Shown here: positions 25,456-34,171 of the stretch, piece by piece | Layout of the letters: each line of letters starts with the position of its first letter | Position numbering within the stretch: the first letter of the stretch is position 1 | NCBI GenBank assembly: GCA_016212095.1 | Contig: JACRHH010000015.1 | Span: 175,984-239,983, forward strand | DNA from: Nitrospirota bacterium | Lineage (GTDB): Bacteria; Nitrospirota; Thermodesulfovibrionia; SZUA-242 | Length of the DNA stretch: 64,000 nucleotides | Direction of reading: 5' to 3' | Made by a program: the position numbers and the translations under genes | Notes under the pieces: generated by a model | The model's database searches: none | What the model was told of the DNA's origin: nothing | Seen by the model: the letters and a program-made list of their open reading frames with translations, nothing else

Positions 25456-26324
25456 CAAGCGCCCTCGCCGAATATCGCGTTTTTGGCAAACTGCGGAATG
25501 GCGAACACCGCCTCGTGAACCTCCGCGTTGTAGTAGCGGAGCTTTTTCAGCATTTCAGCCGAAACCTCGCGCGCGGGCTTGCGGCAGCTTCCGGCCTTCG
25601 ACGAAATCATGAAGCCGATCTGACCGGCGGGATAAGTCGGCACGCTTGCCCACGCGTATTCGACGGTCGGGAAAATTCCCCGGCTCATCGCGATCAGCCG
25701 CCTGATGAGCGGCGCGTGAAGCCAAAAACATTCGCCCTGCGACGCGACCACGCCTTTTTCGGTAAGAATCCGGTGCATGTCGCTGTAAAACGGCGTGTCG
25801 AAGAGAACCCGCGCCGGGCCTTCCGGATCGGAAGAATCCACGATTATCACGTCGTAGCTGCCGGCAGCCGCGTCGCGCGCGAATGCCGCGCCGTCGCCCA
25901 CATGCACTGTAACACGCGGGTCTTCGTAGCCCACCGCCGCGTATGGAAGCCACTGTTTCGACATCGTAATCACGCCGTCGTCTATCTCGCAGATGTCTAT
26001 ATGCTGAACGCTTTCGTGCTTGGCCACCTCGCGCAGAACGCCGCCGTCGCCGCCGCCGATCACAAGAACGCGCCGGGGGTTCGGGTGCGAGAAAAGCGGC
26101 AGATGCGCGATCATCTCCTGATACGAAAACTCGTCGCGCTCGGTTATCTGAAGCGCGCCGTCCAGAGTCATGATCTTGCCGAATGTTTCGGTTTCGTAGA
26201 AGGCGATGTCCTGAAACTTCGTCCGGCCCTCGTAAATCTTCTCTTTCAGTTTTAAGGATATTGCTATTCCGGGCCACTGTTCGTTTACGTCGCTGAACCA
26301 GCCCTTCATTATTTCGTCTGCCAT
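25455..26324 (-). CDS. speE: Spermidine synthase (polyamine aminopropyltransferase)
   Basis: The 289-residue enzyme has an N-terminal beta domain and a Rossmann core with [18 protein letters not shown], the acidic CEIDDGVI and [15 protein letters not shown] containing the catalytic Asp. It transfers aminopropyl from decarboxylated SAM to putrescine. GGAGGAAC precedes the ATG. A TTGAAA-N17-CAAAAT pair on the minus strand (26354-26382) is a possible promoter for speE-glnS. The start codon of glnS overlaps its stop. Confidence 0.95.
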   Translation of the reverse strand: MADEIMKGWFSDVNEQWPGIAISLKLKEKIYEGRTKFQDIAFYETETFGKIMTLDGALQITERDEFSYQEMIAHLPLFSHPNPRRVLVIGGGDGGVLREVAKHESVQHIDICEIDDGVITMSKQWLPYAAVGYEDPRVTVHVGDGAAFARDAAAGSYDVIIVDSSDPEGPARVLFDTPFYSDMHRILTEKGVVASQGECFWLHAPLIRRLIAMSRGIFPTVEYAWASVPTYPAGQIGFMISSKAGSCRKPAREVSAEMLKKLRYYNAEVHEAVFAIPQFAKNAIFGEGA

Positions 26325-26385
26325 GATGTTCCTCCGTGGTGTTGTGTTGGGGAATTTTGCAGGATTACGGCATTATTTTCAACAG

Positions 26386-26757
26386 TTACAGAAAGCCGTA
26401 GACCAAGTAAACGCTCAGCAGCAGACCGAACACACCTACCGTCATGCTCGTTATCATTCCAAGGGCGATGTTGTATCCGGCAGGAATTTCAACCGGTTTC
26501 AGGGTTTTGATAATCCTGTTATGCTGCCGGGCGGAATAGATCGAAAGAAACGAGGCGAGCAGTATAAAGGCCAGACCCATGAGAAACGAAACGTCCCGAT
26601 GGAATATCTTCGCCTCCCCCATTCCGGCGATTCTGAGCAACAGGCCGAAGCGTTCGATCACGAAACCAAACGCCATCAGCGAGATGCTCGTGCGGTTCCA
26701 CGCCATGAGCGTGCGCTCGGCTGCAAAAAGCACACGCGGATCGCTTATGTCCGACAT
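26386..26757 (-). CDS. DUF202 (YidH-like) membrane protein
   Basis: The 123-residue protein has three predicted membrane helices and the DUF202 start LFAAERTLMAWNRTSISLMAFGFVIERFG. Function is unknown for the family, which sits in the inner membrane. It lies 61 bases upstream of speE and 36 bases downstream of the metallo-beta-lactamase gene on the same strand, so it may be in the same transcript as either. Length is normal. Confidence 0.85.
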   Translation of the reverse strand: MSDISDPRVLFAAERTLMAWNRTSISLMAFGFVIERFGLLLRIAGMGEAKIFHRDVSFLMGLAFILLASFLSIYSARQHNRIIKTLKPVEIPAGYNIALGMITSMTVGVFGLLLSVYLVYGFL

Positions 26758-26793
26758 TTCGCCCCCGGTTTCATCAGCCTTGATTGTGGCGCA

Positions 26794-27729
26794 TCAATGC
26801 CTGAGATACTTGCCCTTGATGTTGCCCATTATCAGCATCGCGCCCTCCGGACGCGCAGGAAGCGCTTTTTTTAGCCCATCCAGAATTACGTCGGCGTTGT
26901 TGGTTTTCGCCGCAAGCTCGCGCGCCTTTGCGTCGAAAAGCGTGAGGTAGCTTTTCATGTCGTCGAGGTCTTTCTTCGTGGAAACCGGCCCGTGGCCGGG
27001 GATGATTTTTTCCACGTCCATCGCCTTGATGGCATCAAGCGACTTGCCCCATGCCGGAATGTCGCCGTCTGCCAGATACGGGTGATAGCCGGTGAACAGT
27101 ATGTCTCCGGCGAAAAGCGTTTTCGCGCCGGGAACATAAACGATCAGGCTGTCATCGGTGTGCGACTCGGCTACGGATATGAGTTCCACCCGCATGTCAC
27201 CCAGATCGAGCGACATCCTGTCCGGGAACATGACCGTCGGATACGCGATTGCCGTTCCTTCCATGTCCTGCGCGGTCAGTCCGTATGCCGCCGTGTTTTT
27301 GAGCACGGCCTCGCTGTTTTTCTTCATGTTTATGCGGCAGTTTTCGCTTGAGATCAATATCGCGCCCGTTTTGGCCAGCTCGGAGTTGCCGAACGTATGA
27401 TCGAGATGGCTGTGGGTGTTGATGACGTAGCGAATCGGCTTGTCGGAAACCGCGCGGATGTCGCTTACGAAACGCCGCGCCAGTTTTGCCGAGATGAGGG
27501 TATCGACCACGGCTATCGAGTCGCGCCCCACGATTATTCCGGCGTTTGCGCCAAAGCTGTTTGCGGGCAAGCCGCCCTTGGCGTCAACGTAGGAATACAC
27601 GCCGTCGGCAATTTTGACCAATCCGCCTTCGGCGTAGGCGGCAGAATGAAACAGCACGGCTACAATCGCCATCGCCGCCACGAATAACAGACCGGCCCTT
27701 CGCGCTTCAAATGCTTTTAAATTTTTCAT
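26794..27729 (-). CDS. Exported metallo-beta-lactamase-fold hydrolase
   Basis: The 311-residue protein has a signal peptide (VLFHSAAYAEG near 26-36) and the metal motif THSHLDHTFGN (HxHxDH), then further ligands in ESHTDDSLIVYVPGAKTLFAGD and IPGHGPVSTKKDL. It is a periplasmic MBL-fold hydrolase; the sequence resembles the quinoprotein relay/SoxH-like subgroup in general pattern but the substrate cannot be named. GGAGGAGA precedes the ATG. It is flanked on the same strand by DUF202 and the amidotransferase-like gene. Confidence 0.85.
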   Translation of the reverse strand: MKNLKAFEARRAGLLFVAAMAIVAVLFHSAAYAEGGLVKIADGVYSYVDAKGGLPANSFGANAGIIVGRDSIAVVDTLISAKLARRFVSDIRAVSDKPIRYVINTHSHLDHTFGNSELAKTGAILISSENCRINMKKNSEAVLKNTAAYGLTAQDMEGTAIAYPTVMFPDRMSLDLGDMRVELISVAESHTDDSLIVYVPGAKTLFAGDILFTGYHPYLADGDIPAWGKSLDAIKAMDVEKIIPGHGPVSTKKDLDDMKSYLTLFDAKARELAAKTNNADVILDGLKKALPARPEGAMLIMGNIKGKYLRH

Positions 27730-27764
27730 TGCGGTCTCCTCCTGATTTTTTAATAGCCCTTATA

Positions 27765-28574
27765 TTACAGCGTGACCGGTTCCTGAGCGAACCATTTCAA
27801 TATATTGAAAGCAAGCTTGCCGTTGTCATCCCTGCCCAGAAAAGCGTTTGCGAATGGAGCGTCATCGGCGATTACGACAATTTTCCCTTTGCCAAACAGA
27901 CCTGCCGCGACTATTCCGAATCCCTGCACCGGCTCACCATTATCGTACTGCCGGTTTCGGTTCATGTCGGCCCATGCCCCATCGGAGGTTGTTGCAACAA
28001 GCGATGAATCGCCGTCGGCCATCAGCCCCCATGTGCCGAAGACCGCGATGCTTTTAAGTCCGTCCGCAACAGGATGCTTGCTGAACCTTGTGACATGGAA
28101 ATCCTGCGATTTGTTGTCGATGATATTCTCCCGCTCGGATATCACGAAATTCGAGACATAGATATTGAACGCCTCGGTAAGGCGGGCAACAGGCGGCGTA
28201 ATATGAATCATGACCAGAAGGTTGCCGCCGCCGCGCACATACGCAACAAGCGCCGAAACCTCTTCCGGTGAAACTTCCGCCATCGGCCCGGCAAGCACGT
28301 AGATATGCGCGCCTTTCAACACATCTGCGCCGATCTTCCGGTCGTTTCCGGAAACATCGTATCCGGACTTTTTAAGCGTCCGCACGAGTTTCGAGTAATC
28401 GACCGGCTTGTCCTTGAACGGCGAGAAAATCTCACCATGTGAGGTATCAAACAGCACCCTCGGCTTGCCGGCATTCACCGTATGCTTTACTCCCGCGAAC
28501 AACATAAACCACGCGGCAATGAATATTGCCGCCGTGACGGGCAGTCCCGCCCTGAATCTGCCGTTAAATCTCAT
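27765..28574 (-). CDS. Exported protein with glutamine-amidotransferase-like fold (DUF4350-like)
   Basis: The 269-residue protein has an N-terminal signal/anchor (about 11-28) and an alpha/beta domain: VLFDTSHGEIFSPFKD, YVLAGPMAEVSPEEVSALVAYVRGGGNLLVMIH, and GKIVVIADDAPFANAF. The pattern resembles DUF4350/ThuA-like GATase1 relatives that bind sugars or act as gliding/ABC accessory domains; no catalytic Cys is evident. I infer a non-enzymatic or unknown periplasmic role. AGGAGGTTT precedes the ATG. It is followed by the metallo-hydrolase gene after 35 bases. Confidence 0.6.
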   Translation of the reverse strand: MRFNGRFRAGLPVTAAIFIAAWFMLFAGVKHTVNAGKPRVLFDTSHGEIFSPFKDKPVDYSKLVRTLKKSGYDVSGNDRKIGADVLKGAHIYVLAGPMAEVSPEEVSALVAYVRGGGNLLVMIHITPPVARLTEAFNIYVSNFVISERENIIDNKSQDFHVTRFSKHPVADGLKSIAVFGTWGLMADGDSSLVATTSDGAWADMNRNRQYDNGEPVQGFGIVAAGLFGKGKIVVIADDAPFANAFLGRDDNGKLAFNILKWFAQEPVTL

Positions 28575-28666
28575 TTAAACCTCCTGACCGACTGGGGACA
28601 GTGTAGCAAGAATAGGCGGGAATTTCGCACTTGATACCGCTTGGCGTTCTACGTTACAGGCATCAC

Positions 28667-29791
28667 CTACCCAAACACCACATACGCCCCCGCCTTCCTC
28701 AGCCGCTCGCCCTTCAGCCCGGCGTCGCGAAGGTCGCGGACGTGTGAATTGCGCCGCGCCTCGATGATGCGCCTTGCCGACACCGGGCCTATGCCCGGCA
28801 CGCGCAGAAGTTCCTCCATATTCGCGGATTTCAGCCGCACTGGGAAGAACTCCGGATGCCGGTCTGCCCAGACCTGCTTCGGGTCGGCATCCAGCGGCAG
28901 GCTTCCGTCAGCCGCGAACGAAATATCGCCCGCGCTCCATTTATAGGCGCGAAGCAGGAAATCAACCTGATACAAGCGGTGCTCGCGTGTAAGCAGGTTT
29001 TCGCCCTGCGGCGCTTGCGCCTGTTCGCCCGGCAGTTCCGGCGCTCCAAGGCCGCGCTGATATGCGCTGAAATATACGCGGTCGAGCCGGAGATTGCCGT
29101 AAAGTCCGGCGGTTGCCTTCACGATGTCGGCGTCGGTTTCGTCGGACGCGCCAACGATGAACTGCGTGGTCTGACGCACGCGCGAGAATTTCTCGCCCGG
29201 CGCGGTGAGCGAGCTTATCAGCTTGAGCGGGCGGACGATGTCGCGGTCGAAGTTCTTGTTTTTCGAGAGTTTTTCGAACGATGACCGCTTCGGAGTCTCC
29301 ACGTTGATCGACACGGCGCTTGCAAGCGACACGGCGTTTTCTATGGCGGCGTCCGACGCGCCCGGAATAACCTTCAGATGAATGTAGCCCTTGTAGCGGT
29401 ATTTGCGCCGGAGAATCGCGGCAACGGCGTTTATTCTGTCCATCGTGTAGTCGGGGCTGCCGATCACGCCGGAGCTTAAAAATAGCCCGAACACGTTTTT
29501 GCCGCGCGCGTATTCGATGTATGCGCTTGCAACTTCATCCGGCGAGAGCGTGCATCGGCGCACGTCGCGGTCGGTGCGAAGCGGGCAGTAGAGGCAGTCG
29601 TTCACGCATACGTTTGAAAGCAGCGTTTTCAGCATGATCGACTTTCCGCCGTTTGGCAGCGATGCCGGATAGAGCCAGAGCCCATCGCCCGCGCGCTTGC
29701 GATGGTCGTCGGGGTCGCTCGTGCCGCAGGCGCAGGAGAGGTCGTAGCGCGAGTCGTCGGCCAGAAGTTTCAGTTTTTCGCTGGTGTCCAC
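28667..29791 (-). CDS. Putative DNA modification/repair radical SAM protein (TIGR03916 type)
   Basis: The 374-residue protein has a CVNDCLYC cluster motif (Cys62, Cys66, Cys69), an N-terminal CAC (20-22), MLKTLLSNVC before the cluster and a C-terminal helix-hairpin-helix, VPGIGPVSARRIIEARR (about 334-350), suggesting nucleic-acid binding. The family is known from its usual genomic link to a uracil-DNA-glycosylase-like/DUF4130 partner. No such partner is adjacent here; the nearest DNA-repair gene is endonuclease Q, 3 kb away. The reaction is not established. Confidence 0.88.
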   Translation of the reverse strand: MDTSEKLKLLADDSRYDLSCACGTSDPDDHRKRAGDGLWLYPASLPNGGKSIMLKTLLSNVCVNDCLYCPLRTDRDVRRCTLSPDEVASAYIEYARGKNVFGLFLSSGVIGSPDYTMDRINAVAAILRRKYRYKGYIHLKVIPGASDAAIENAVSLASAVSINVETPKRSSFEKLSKNKNFDRDIVRPLKLISSLTAPGEKFSRVRQTTQFIVGASDETDADIVKATAGLYGNLRLDRVYFSAYQRGLGAPELPGEQAQAPQGENLLTREHRLYQVDFLLRAYKWSAGDISFAADGSLPLDADPKQVWADRHPEFFPVRLKSANMEELLRVPGIGPVSARRIIEARRNSHVRDLRDAGLKGERLRKAGAYVVFG

Positions 29792-29806
29792 ATGAAATTA
29801 TACGAG

Positions 29807-29841
29807 AGCCGATGCGATATTTTCACGCCCATTCATCGGCT
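29807..29841. repeat. Inverted repeat in a divergent promoter region
   Basis: AGCCGATG (29807-29814) and CATCGGCT (29834-29841) are exact inverted arms separated by 19 bases. They lie between the radical SAM and double-cubane genes, just upstream of the predicted -35 box of the latter. An operator is possible. Confidence 0.4.
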
Positions 29842-29849
29842 ATGACTAT

Positions 29850-29879
29850 TTTACAATTCAACATAACCTATCTCATAAT
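29850..29879 (+). promoter_or_regulatory. Predicted sigma-70 promoter of the double-cubane protein gene
   Basis: TTTACA and CATAAT are separated by 18 bases, 51 bases before the ATG. The boxes each miss one consensus base. Confidence 0.4.
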
Positions 29880-29929
29880 TGCCGGGTCGCTGTTGCTGCA
29901 CGAGATTGAAAAAGGGAGAGCCGAAACAT

Positions 29930-31228
29930 ATGGACGCTAAAACGATCGAGATCAAGTCTTACCCTGAGATGTGGGAATCTCTGGGCGTGAATGTTGAGCG
30001 GTTTGAAAAGATGCGCTGCGTTATGGGCGATATGTATTCCAAAACATTTCTCATGCAGGATAAACGTCCGGCGGGAATGGATTATTTCGACTACACCATC
30101 TCCGAAATTCATGGAGCCCGCGTGGCAGAGCTGGTCGAAGCCAAAAAAAGTAAACGGCCTGTTGTGGGCACTTTCTGCGTGTTCGTGCCGGAAGAGATCA
30201 TCGTGGCGGCAGGCGGCATATGCATAGGCCTTTGCGGCGGCTCCCAAGGGCCGGTTCCTGACGCCGAAAGAATCCTTCCCAGGAACATCTGCCCGATGGT
30301 CAAGTCTGCCTACGGCTTCAAGGTGGCAAAGGTCTGCCCGTATTTTCAGGCGGTTGACTTCGTTTACGGCGAAACCACATGCGATGCCAAGAAAAAAACT
30401 TGGGAACTGCTCGACCGGGAGGTTCCCACATATGTCATGGAGATACCCCAGATGAAACGCGAGCGCGACAAGGCGCTATGGCTGGAGGAAGTGAAGGATT
30501 TCAAGACAACGATAGAGGATAAATCCGGCCACGCCATAAGCGCGGATGACCTTGCAAACGCAATCAGCCTGATAAACGGCAAGCGCAGGGCATTGCAGCG
30601 GCTAAACAGGCTGCGCTCGCATACGCCGGCGCCGATAAGCGGCAAGGACGGCTTATTGATAGAGCAGATCGCGTTCTATGACGATCCGACACGTTTCACG
30701 CAAAAGCTGAACGATCTCTGCGATGAACTTGAGGAGCGCGTAAAAAGCGGCTTTGGCGTTGCGCCTTCATCGTCGCCCAGAATCATGGTTTCCGGAACCC
30801 CGATGGCGCTTCCAAACTGGAAAATACACAATATCGTGGAAACTCTGGGCGGCGTCATCGTCAACGAGGAAAGCTGCATCGGAACACGCTATTTCAAGGA
30901 TCTGATCGACGAAGAAGGCGCGGACATGGACAGGATGCTTGCCGACCTTACCGACCGTTACATGAAAATAGACTGCTCATGCTTTACGCCAAACAACGAG
31001 CGTATCGATCAGGTCATCAGAGAATACAAGGAGTCGAATGCGCAAGGCATTCTCCATTACTGCCTCCAGTTCTGCCACACCTACAACATCGAAGCGGTAA
31101 GACTGCGCGAGGCCTGCGAAAAGGAGGGCGTTCCATTTCTTGCCGTCGAGTCGGACTACTCGCCGGAGGATGTCGGACAGCTTCAGACAAGAATCGAGGC
31201 GTTCCTCGAACAGATCAGGGAGGCATAA
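29930..31228 (+). CDS. 2-hydroxyacyl-CoA dehydratase-family double-cubane-cluster protein
   Basis: The 432-residue protein resembles the double-cubane-cluster reductases related to HgdB/BadD: VFVPEEIIVAAGGICIGLCGG, ILPRNICPMVKSAYGF, KVCPYFQAVDFVYGETTC, then a second domain with NEESCIGTRYF, IDCSCF and YCLQFCHTYNIEA. These Cys positions would hold an Fe-S centre. Family members carry out low-potential two-electron reductions and need an ATP-driven activase; no activase gene adjoins it. I start at the ATG after GGGAGAG; the frame upstream is not protein-like. The tandem rhodanese gene begins three bases after its stop. Confidence 0.8.
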   Translation: MDAKTIEIKSYPEMWESLGVNVERFEKMRCVMGDMYSKTFLMQDKRPAGMDYFDYTISEIHGARVAELVEAKKSKRPVVGTFCVFVPEEIIVAAGGICIGLCGGSQGPVPDAERILPRNICPMVKSAYGFKVAKVCPYFQAVDFVYGETTCDAKKKTWELLDREVPTYVMEIPQMKRERDKALWLEEVKDFKTTIEDKSGHAISADDLANAISLINGKRRALQRLNRLRSHTPAPISGKDGLLIEQIAFYDDPTRFTQKLNDLCDELEERVKSGFGVAPSSSPRIMVSGTPMALPNWKIHNIVETLGGVIVNEESCIGTRYFKDLIDEEGADMDRMLADLTDRYMKIDCSCFTPNNERIDQVIREYKESNAQGILHYCLQFCHTYNIEAVRLREACEKEGVPFLAVESDYSPEDVGQLQTRIEAFLEQIREA

Positions 31229-31231
31229 TCG

Positions 31232-31981
31232 ATGAAACTCAGGTTTACGAATTCAACGCTTAGCCGTTTGTTTGCGATTATGGTTGTGCTGGCTTTAACC
31301 GTAATTTCCGCCTCCGCCGCCGATTTCCGGGTTATCGACACGGCGCAGCTCAAGGAGATGACCGATTCCAACCAGAAGTTCATGCTCGTTGACGCGCGGA
31401 CGAAAGAGGAATACGACGAGGCGCATATCAAAAACGCCGTAAGCCTTCCGGAGAAGGAATTCGAGAAGATGGCCGGGCTTCTTCCAGCCGACAAGTCCGC
31501 GCTTATTGTTATGTACTGCAACGGCGTGAAGTGCGGAAAGAGCAAAAAACTGGCAGCAAAAGCCGCAGCAGCAGGATTCACCAACATCATTCTGTATGGC
31601 GAGGGTTTCCCGGTTTGGGAGGAGAAGGGGATGCCGATCTACGCCGGGCCGGGGTATAGCAAAAAAATCGAGACCACAAAAATGACGCCGGTTGAATTGA
31701 AGAAGATGATCGACATCAATTCCGGCGATTTCGTGATCGTCGATGTCCGCGACGAGCAGGAATACGCCGAAGGCCATATCCCAGGCGCGGTGAACATCCC
31801 GGTCGAGGTGTTCGCCACCAAATCCGAAATCCTGCCGAAGGAGAAGAAGATCATCGTCTACTGCAACACCGGCGGCAGAAGTTACAACGCCTACCGGAAG
31901 CTGATGAAACTGGGCTATGCGAACATCTTTCAGACGCTTTTCGCCGACTGGAAGGAAGCGAAATACGAAGCGGCTAAATAG
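31232..31981 (+). CDS. Exported tandem-rhodanese protein
   Basis: The 249-residue protein has a signal peptide ending ISASAA (about 30) and two rhodanese domains: residues 35-135 with active-site loop YCNGVKCGKS (Cys96, extra Cys101) and 150-245 with YCNTGGRSY (Cys211). Both catalytic cysteines are present, so both domains may carry persulfide. It would act in the periplasm in sulfur transfer or thiosulfate/cyanide sulfur relay. It is spaced three bases after the double-cubane gene, hence co-transcribed, and is convergent with the DUF3187 gene one base away. Confidence 0.9.
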   Translation: MKLRFTNSTLSRLFAIMVVLALTVISASAADFRVIDTAQLKEMTDSNQKFMLVDARTKEEYDEAHIKNAVSLPEKEFEKMAGLLPADKSALIVMYCNGVKCGKSKKLAAKAAAAGFTNIILYGEGFPVWEEKGMPIYAGPGYSKKIETTKMTPVELKKMIDINSGDFVIVDVRDEQEYAEGHIPGAVNIPVEVFATKSEILPKEKKIIVYCNTGGRSYNAYRKLMKLGYANIFQTLFADWKEAKYEAAK

Positions 31982-31982
31982 T

Positions 31983-32942
31983 TTAAAAGCGGCGCTTGAG
32001 GCCGAACGACAGCATGAAATCGGGCGCGCCCGCGGTGTTGGGGTCTTCCGTGAAGGACGCCTCCACCGTCGTCCGCCCGTTTACGGCATATGACGCGCCT
32101 AAGGCAAGCAGCACCGAAACATCGTCGATCTCGCGGATGCCGGTGTTCCTGAGCGGCGATTGCTGGGCCAGCACCTGCGCGTTGAAGGCTGTTTTTGCCG
32201 AATATCTCCATTCCATATCCGCGCCGCCGTAAACAAAGTTTTGTAAATCAACGGTTTCATGCGCCCGGAACGGGCCGGGGAACGCGTAACCGATATTTGC
32301 GGTAAACGCAATATTTTCCAGCAGTTGCGCATTGACCAGCGCCGCCGCGCCAAAATCCCACGAACCATTGCCGAAGCCGCCGTCCGGGTCGCCGGTCGGT
32401 GCTTCGGCAAAGCCGAAAATAGCGGCGGATGCGTCGCACGAAAAAATCGTCTTTTTCAGCCCCATGCGGATGTCGCCCAGGCCGGTTCCGCCGGCGCGGC
32501 CTTCGATTACGATCTTGCCGTTTCGCTTGAGGCTGTACAGAAAAGCGTTGTCTGGGCGTGTGCTTCTGCCGTAATCGGGAAATCCGAATGCGCGATGGTA
32601 TGCGTTCACCGGATTGTCAAGAACACCGCTGTTGTTGCTGATTGCCGGAATATCGAGGCTTAGCCCCCAACTGTCGGCTATCTTTTTCTCCAGCGCGATT
32701 TCGGTTGCAACCGTTTCGAGGTCTATCATCACATCCCACTCGCGCGATTTCCGCGTCATGTAGGTGCTTGACCATGTCGCGTTCAGCGAAATCGAGTTCT
32801 CGCACCCGGCGGACATGAGCGGCGGCGCGGCAACGCCCTGAAACGGCGGAAAGCCGTTACGGATGTGAAGCGGCTCGGCGGAGGCGGCACTTGCACATGC
32901 AATTGCAACCGCAAGAACAACCAAGCGGCGGACAATAGTCAT
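31983..32942 (-). CDS. DUF3187-family outer-membrane-like protein
   Basis: The 319-residue protein has a signal peptide (ACASAASAEP near 16-24), the family start PLHIRNGFPPFQGVAAPP and many alternating hydrophobic strands ending in an aromatic C-terminus (FGLKRRF), as in outer-membrane beta barrels. Function is unknown. It overlaps the endonuclease Q gene by four bases (ATGA), a pairing that looks accidental in function but secures coupling. Confidence 0.72.
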   Translation of the reverse strand: MTIVRRLVVLAVAIACASAASAEPLHIRNGFPPFQGVAAPPLMSAGCENSISLNATWSSTYMTRKSREWDVMIDLETVATEIALEKKIADSWGLSLDIPAISNNSGVLDNPVNAYHRAFGFPDYGRSTRPDNAFLYSLKRNGKIVIEGRAGGTGLGDIRMGLKKTIFSCDASAAIFGFAEAPTGDPDGGFGNGSWDFGAAALVNAQLLENIAFTANIGYAFPGPFRAHETVDLQNFVYGGADMEWRYSAKTAFNAQVLAQQSPLRNTGIREIDDVSVLLALGASYAVNGRTTVEASFTEDPNTAGAPDFMLSFGLKRRF

Positions 32943-34147
32943 TCAGCCGAACCTCCAAGCAGTTCAATCCTGCCGTATTCGCCGTCGAATCCCGGCGTCA
33001 CACGCGCCCGGCCCTCGCGCATTGCGGCTATGGCCTGCGCAATTTCAGGAAATCCGGCGCGATCCAGTTCCACTGGCGGCGTATCGAGCAGAACGGCGAA
33101 CTCGGTTCCAAACGTTTCGATCAGCCGGTCGTAAATTCCCGCCACTTTTTTGCTCGACGGCCCCACGCCAACAGCTTCCGAGACGATCTCTGCAAGCGGA
33201 ACGATGCTGAAATGCGGGCGGCCTGCCTTCGGCTCGTCCCTGTCCGACAGATCACGCACCCGGTGCAGAACGCCGACAGTGACAGGTTTTCCGCAGACAG
33301 GGCAGAGAAAGTCGTGCGCGCGCGTCTCTGACGGAGTAAAACTTACGCCGCAGGCTCGGTGGCCGTCGTGGTGGTATTTGCCCTCTTCCGGAAAGAATTC
33401 TATCGTGGCCTCAAAAGCGTTTGTGTCGTTTCGGCGCAGGGCGTCGGCGATGGCATCAAATGAGAGTTCGGTATTGAAAATATTCGCCTCGCGGCCAAGC
33501 TTGTCGGGCGAATGCGCGTCGGAGTTCGAAACCAGCGCGAAGCGGTCGAGCGCGGAAACCATGCGGTTCATCGGCGGATCGGACGAAAGGCCCGTCTCGA
33601 TAGCGCACACATGCGGCAGAAGATCGCCGAACGCCTCTTCAGGGGAATCGAAGCCCGATCTTGAGCCGAATATCGAGAAATGCGGAGTCCAGGCGTGCGC
33701 CGGAATGAACAGCGCATGACCGGACGCATCTAAAACAGCCGCGAGAAGGTTTTTCAGATCCATGCCCAATATCGGGCGTCCGTCCGAGGCGAGGTTGCCG
33801 ATCTTCGAAAGCGCCGCATTGATCCGCGAAACCGTATCGAACGATTCGGCAAGAATCAGGCTGTGCGTTTTAAATACCCTGCCGCCGCGCGAAAATATCG
33901 TGCTTATCTCGGCTGTCAGCATGAATCTGGTTTCAATTCCGCTGTTCTTCATGCGAAAAAGGCCCTGCTCCGACGGTTCAAGCAGCGAGCGCAGTTCTTC
34001 AAGCCATGCGGGATGGGTGAAATCGCCGGTTCCAAGCAGGGAAATCCCCTTTTTCGCCGCTACGGCGGCGAGGGTTGGAACGTCCATGCGCCTCGATGTG
34101 GCGCGTGAAAAGCGTGAATGGATATGGAGGTCGGCTATGAACCGCAC
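32939..34147 (-). CDS. Endonuclease Q (PHP-domain DNA repair nuclease, TIGR00375)
   Basis: The 402-residue protein begins MRFIADLHIHSRFSRATS, the PHP metal motif (His8, His10), with further ligands in GTGDFTHP, PAHAWTPHFSIFGSRSGFD and SNSDAHSP, and a zinc knuckle with FLCPVCGKP before a helical C-terminus. EndoQ nicks DNA 5' of deaminated bases (uracil, hypoxanthine, xanthine) and was characterised in Thermococcales and some bacteria. All visible metal motifs are intact. Gene overlap with DUF3187 implies an operon. It is a rarer repair enzyme in bacteria. Confidence 0.85.
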   Translation of the reverse strand: MRFIADLHIHSRFSRATSRRMDVPTLAAVAAKKGISLLGTGDFTHPAWLEELRSLLEPSEQGLFRMKNSGIETRFMLTAEISTIFSRGGRVFKTHSLILAESFDTVSRINAALSKIGNLASDGRPILGMDLKNLLAAVLDASGHALFIPAHAWTPHFSIFGSRSGFDSPEEAFGDLLPHVCAIETGLSSDPPMNRMVSALDRFALVSNSDAHSPDKLGREANIFNTELSFDAIADALRRNDTNAFEATIEFFPEEGKYHHDGHRACGVSFTPSETRAHDFLCPVCGKPVTVGVLHRVRDLSDRDEPKAGRPHFSIVPLAEIVSEAVGVGPSSKKVAGIYDRLIETFGTEFAVLLDTPPVELDRAGFPEIAQAIAAMREGRARVTPGFDGEYGRIELLGGSAE

Positions 34148-34171
34148 GATAATGCGATGTTATTCTGTAAT

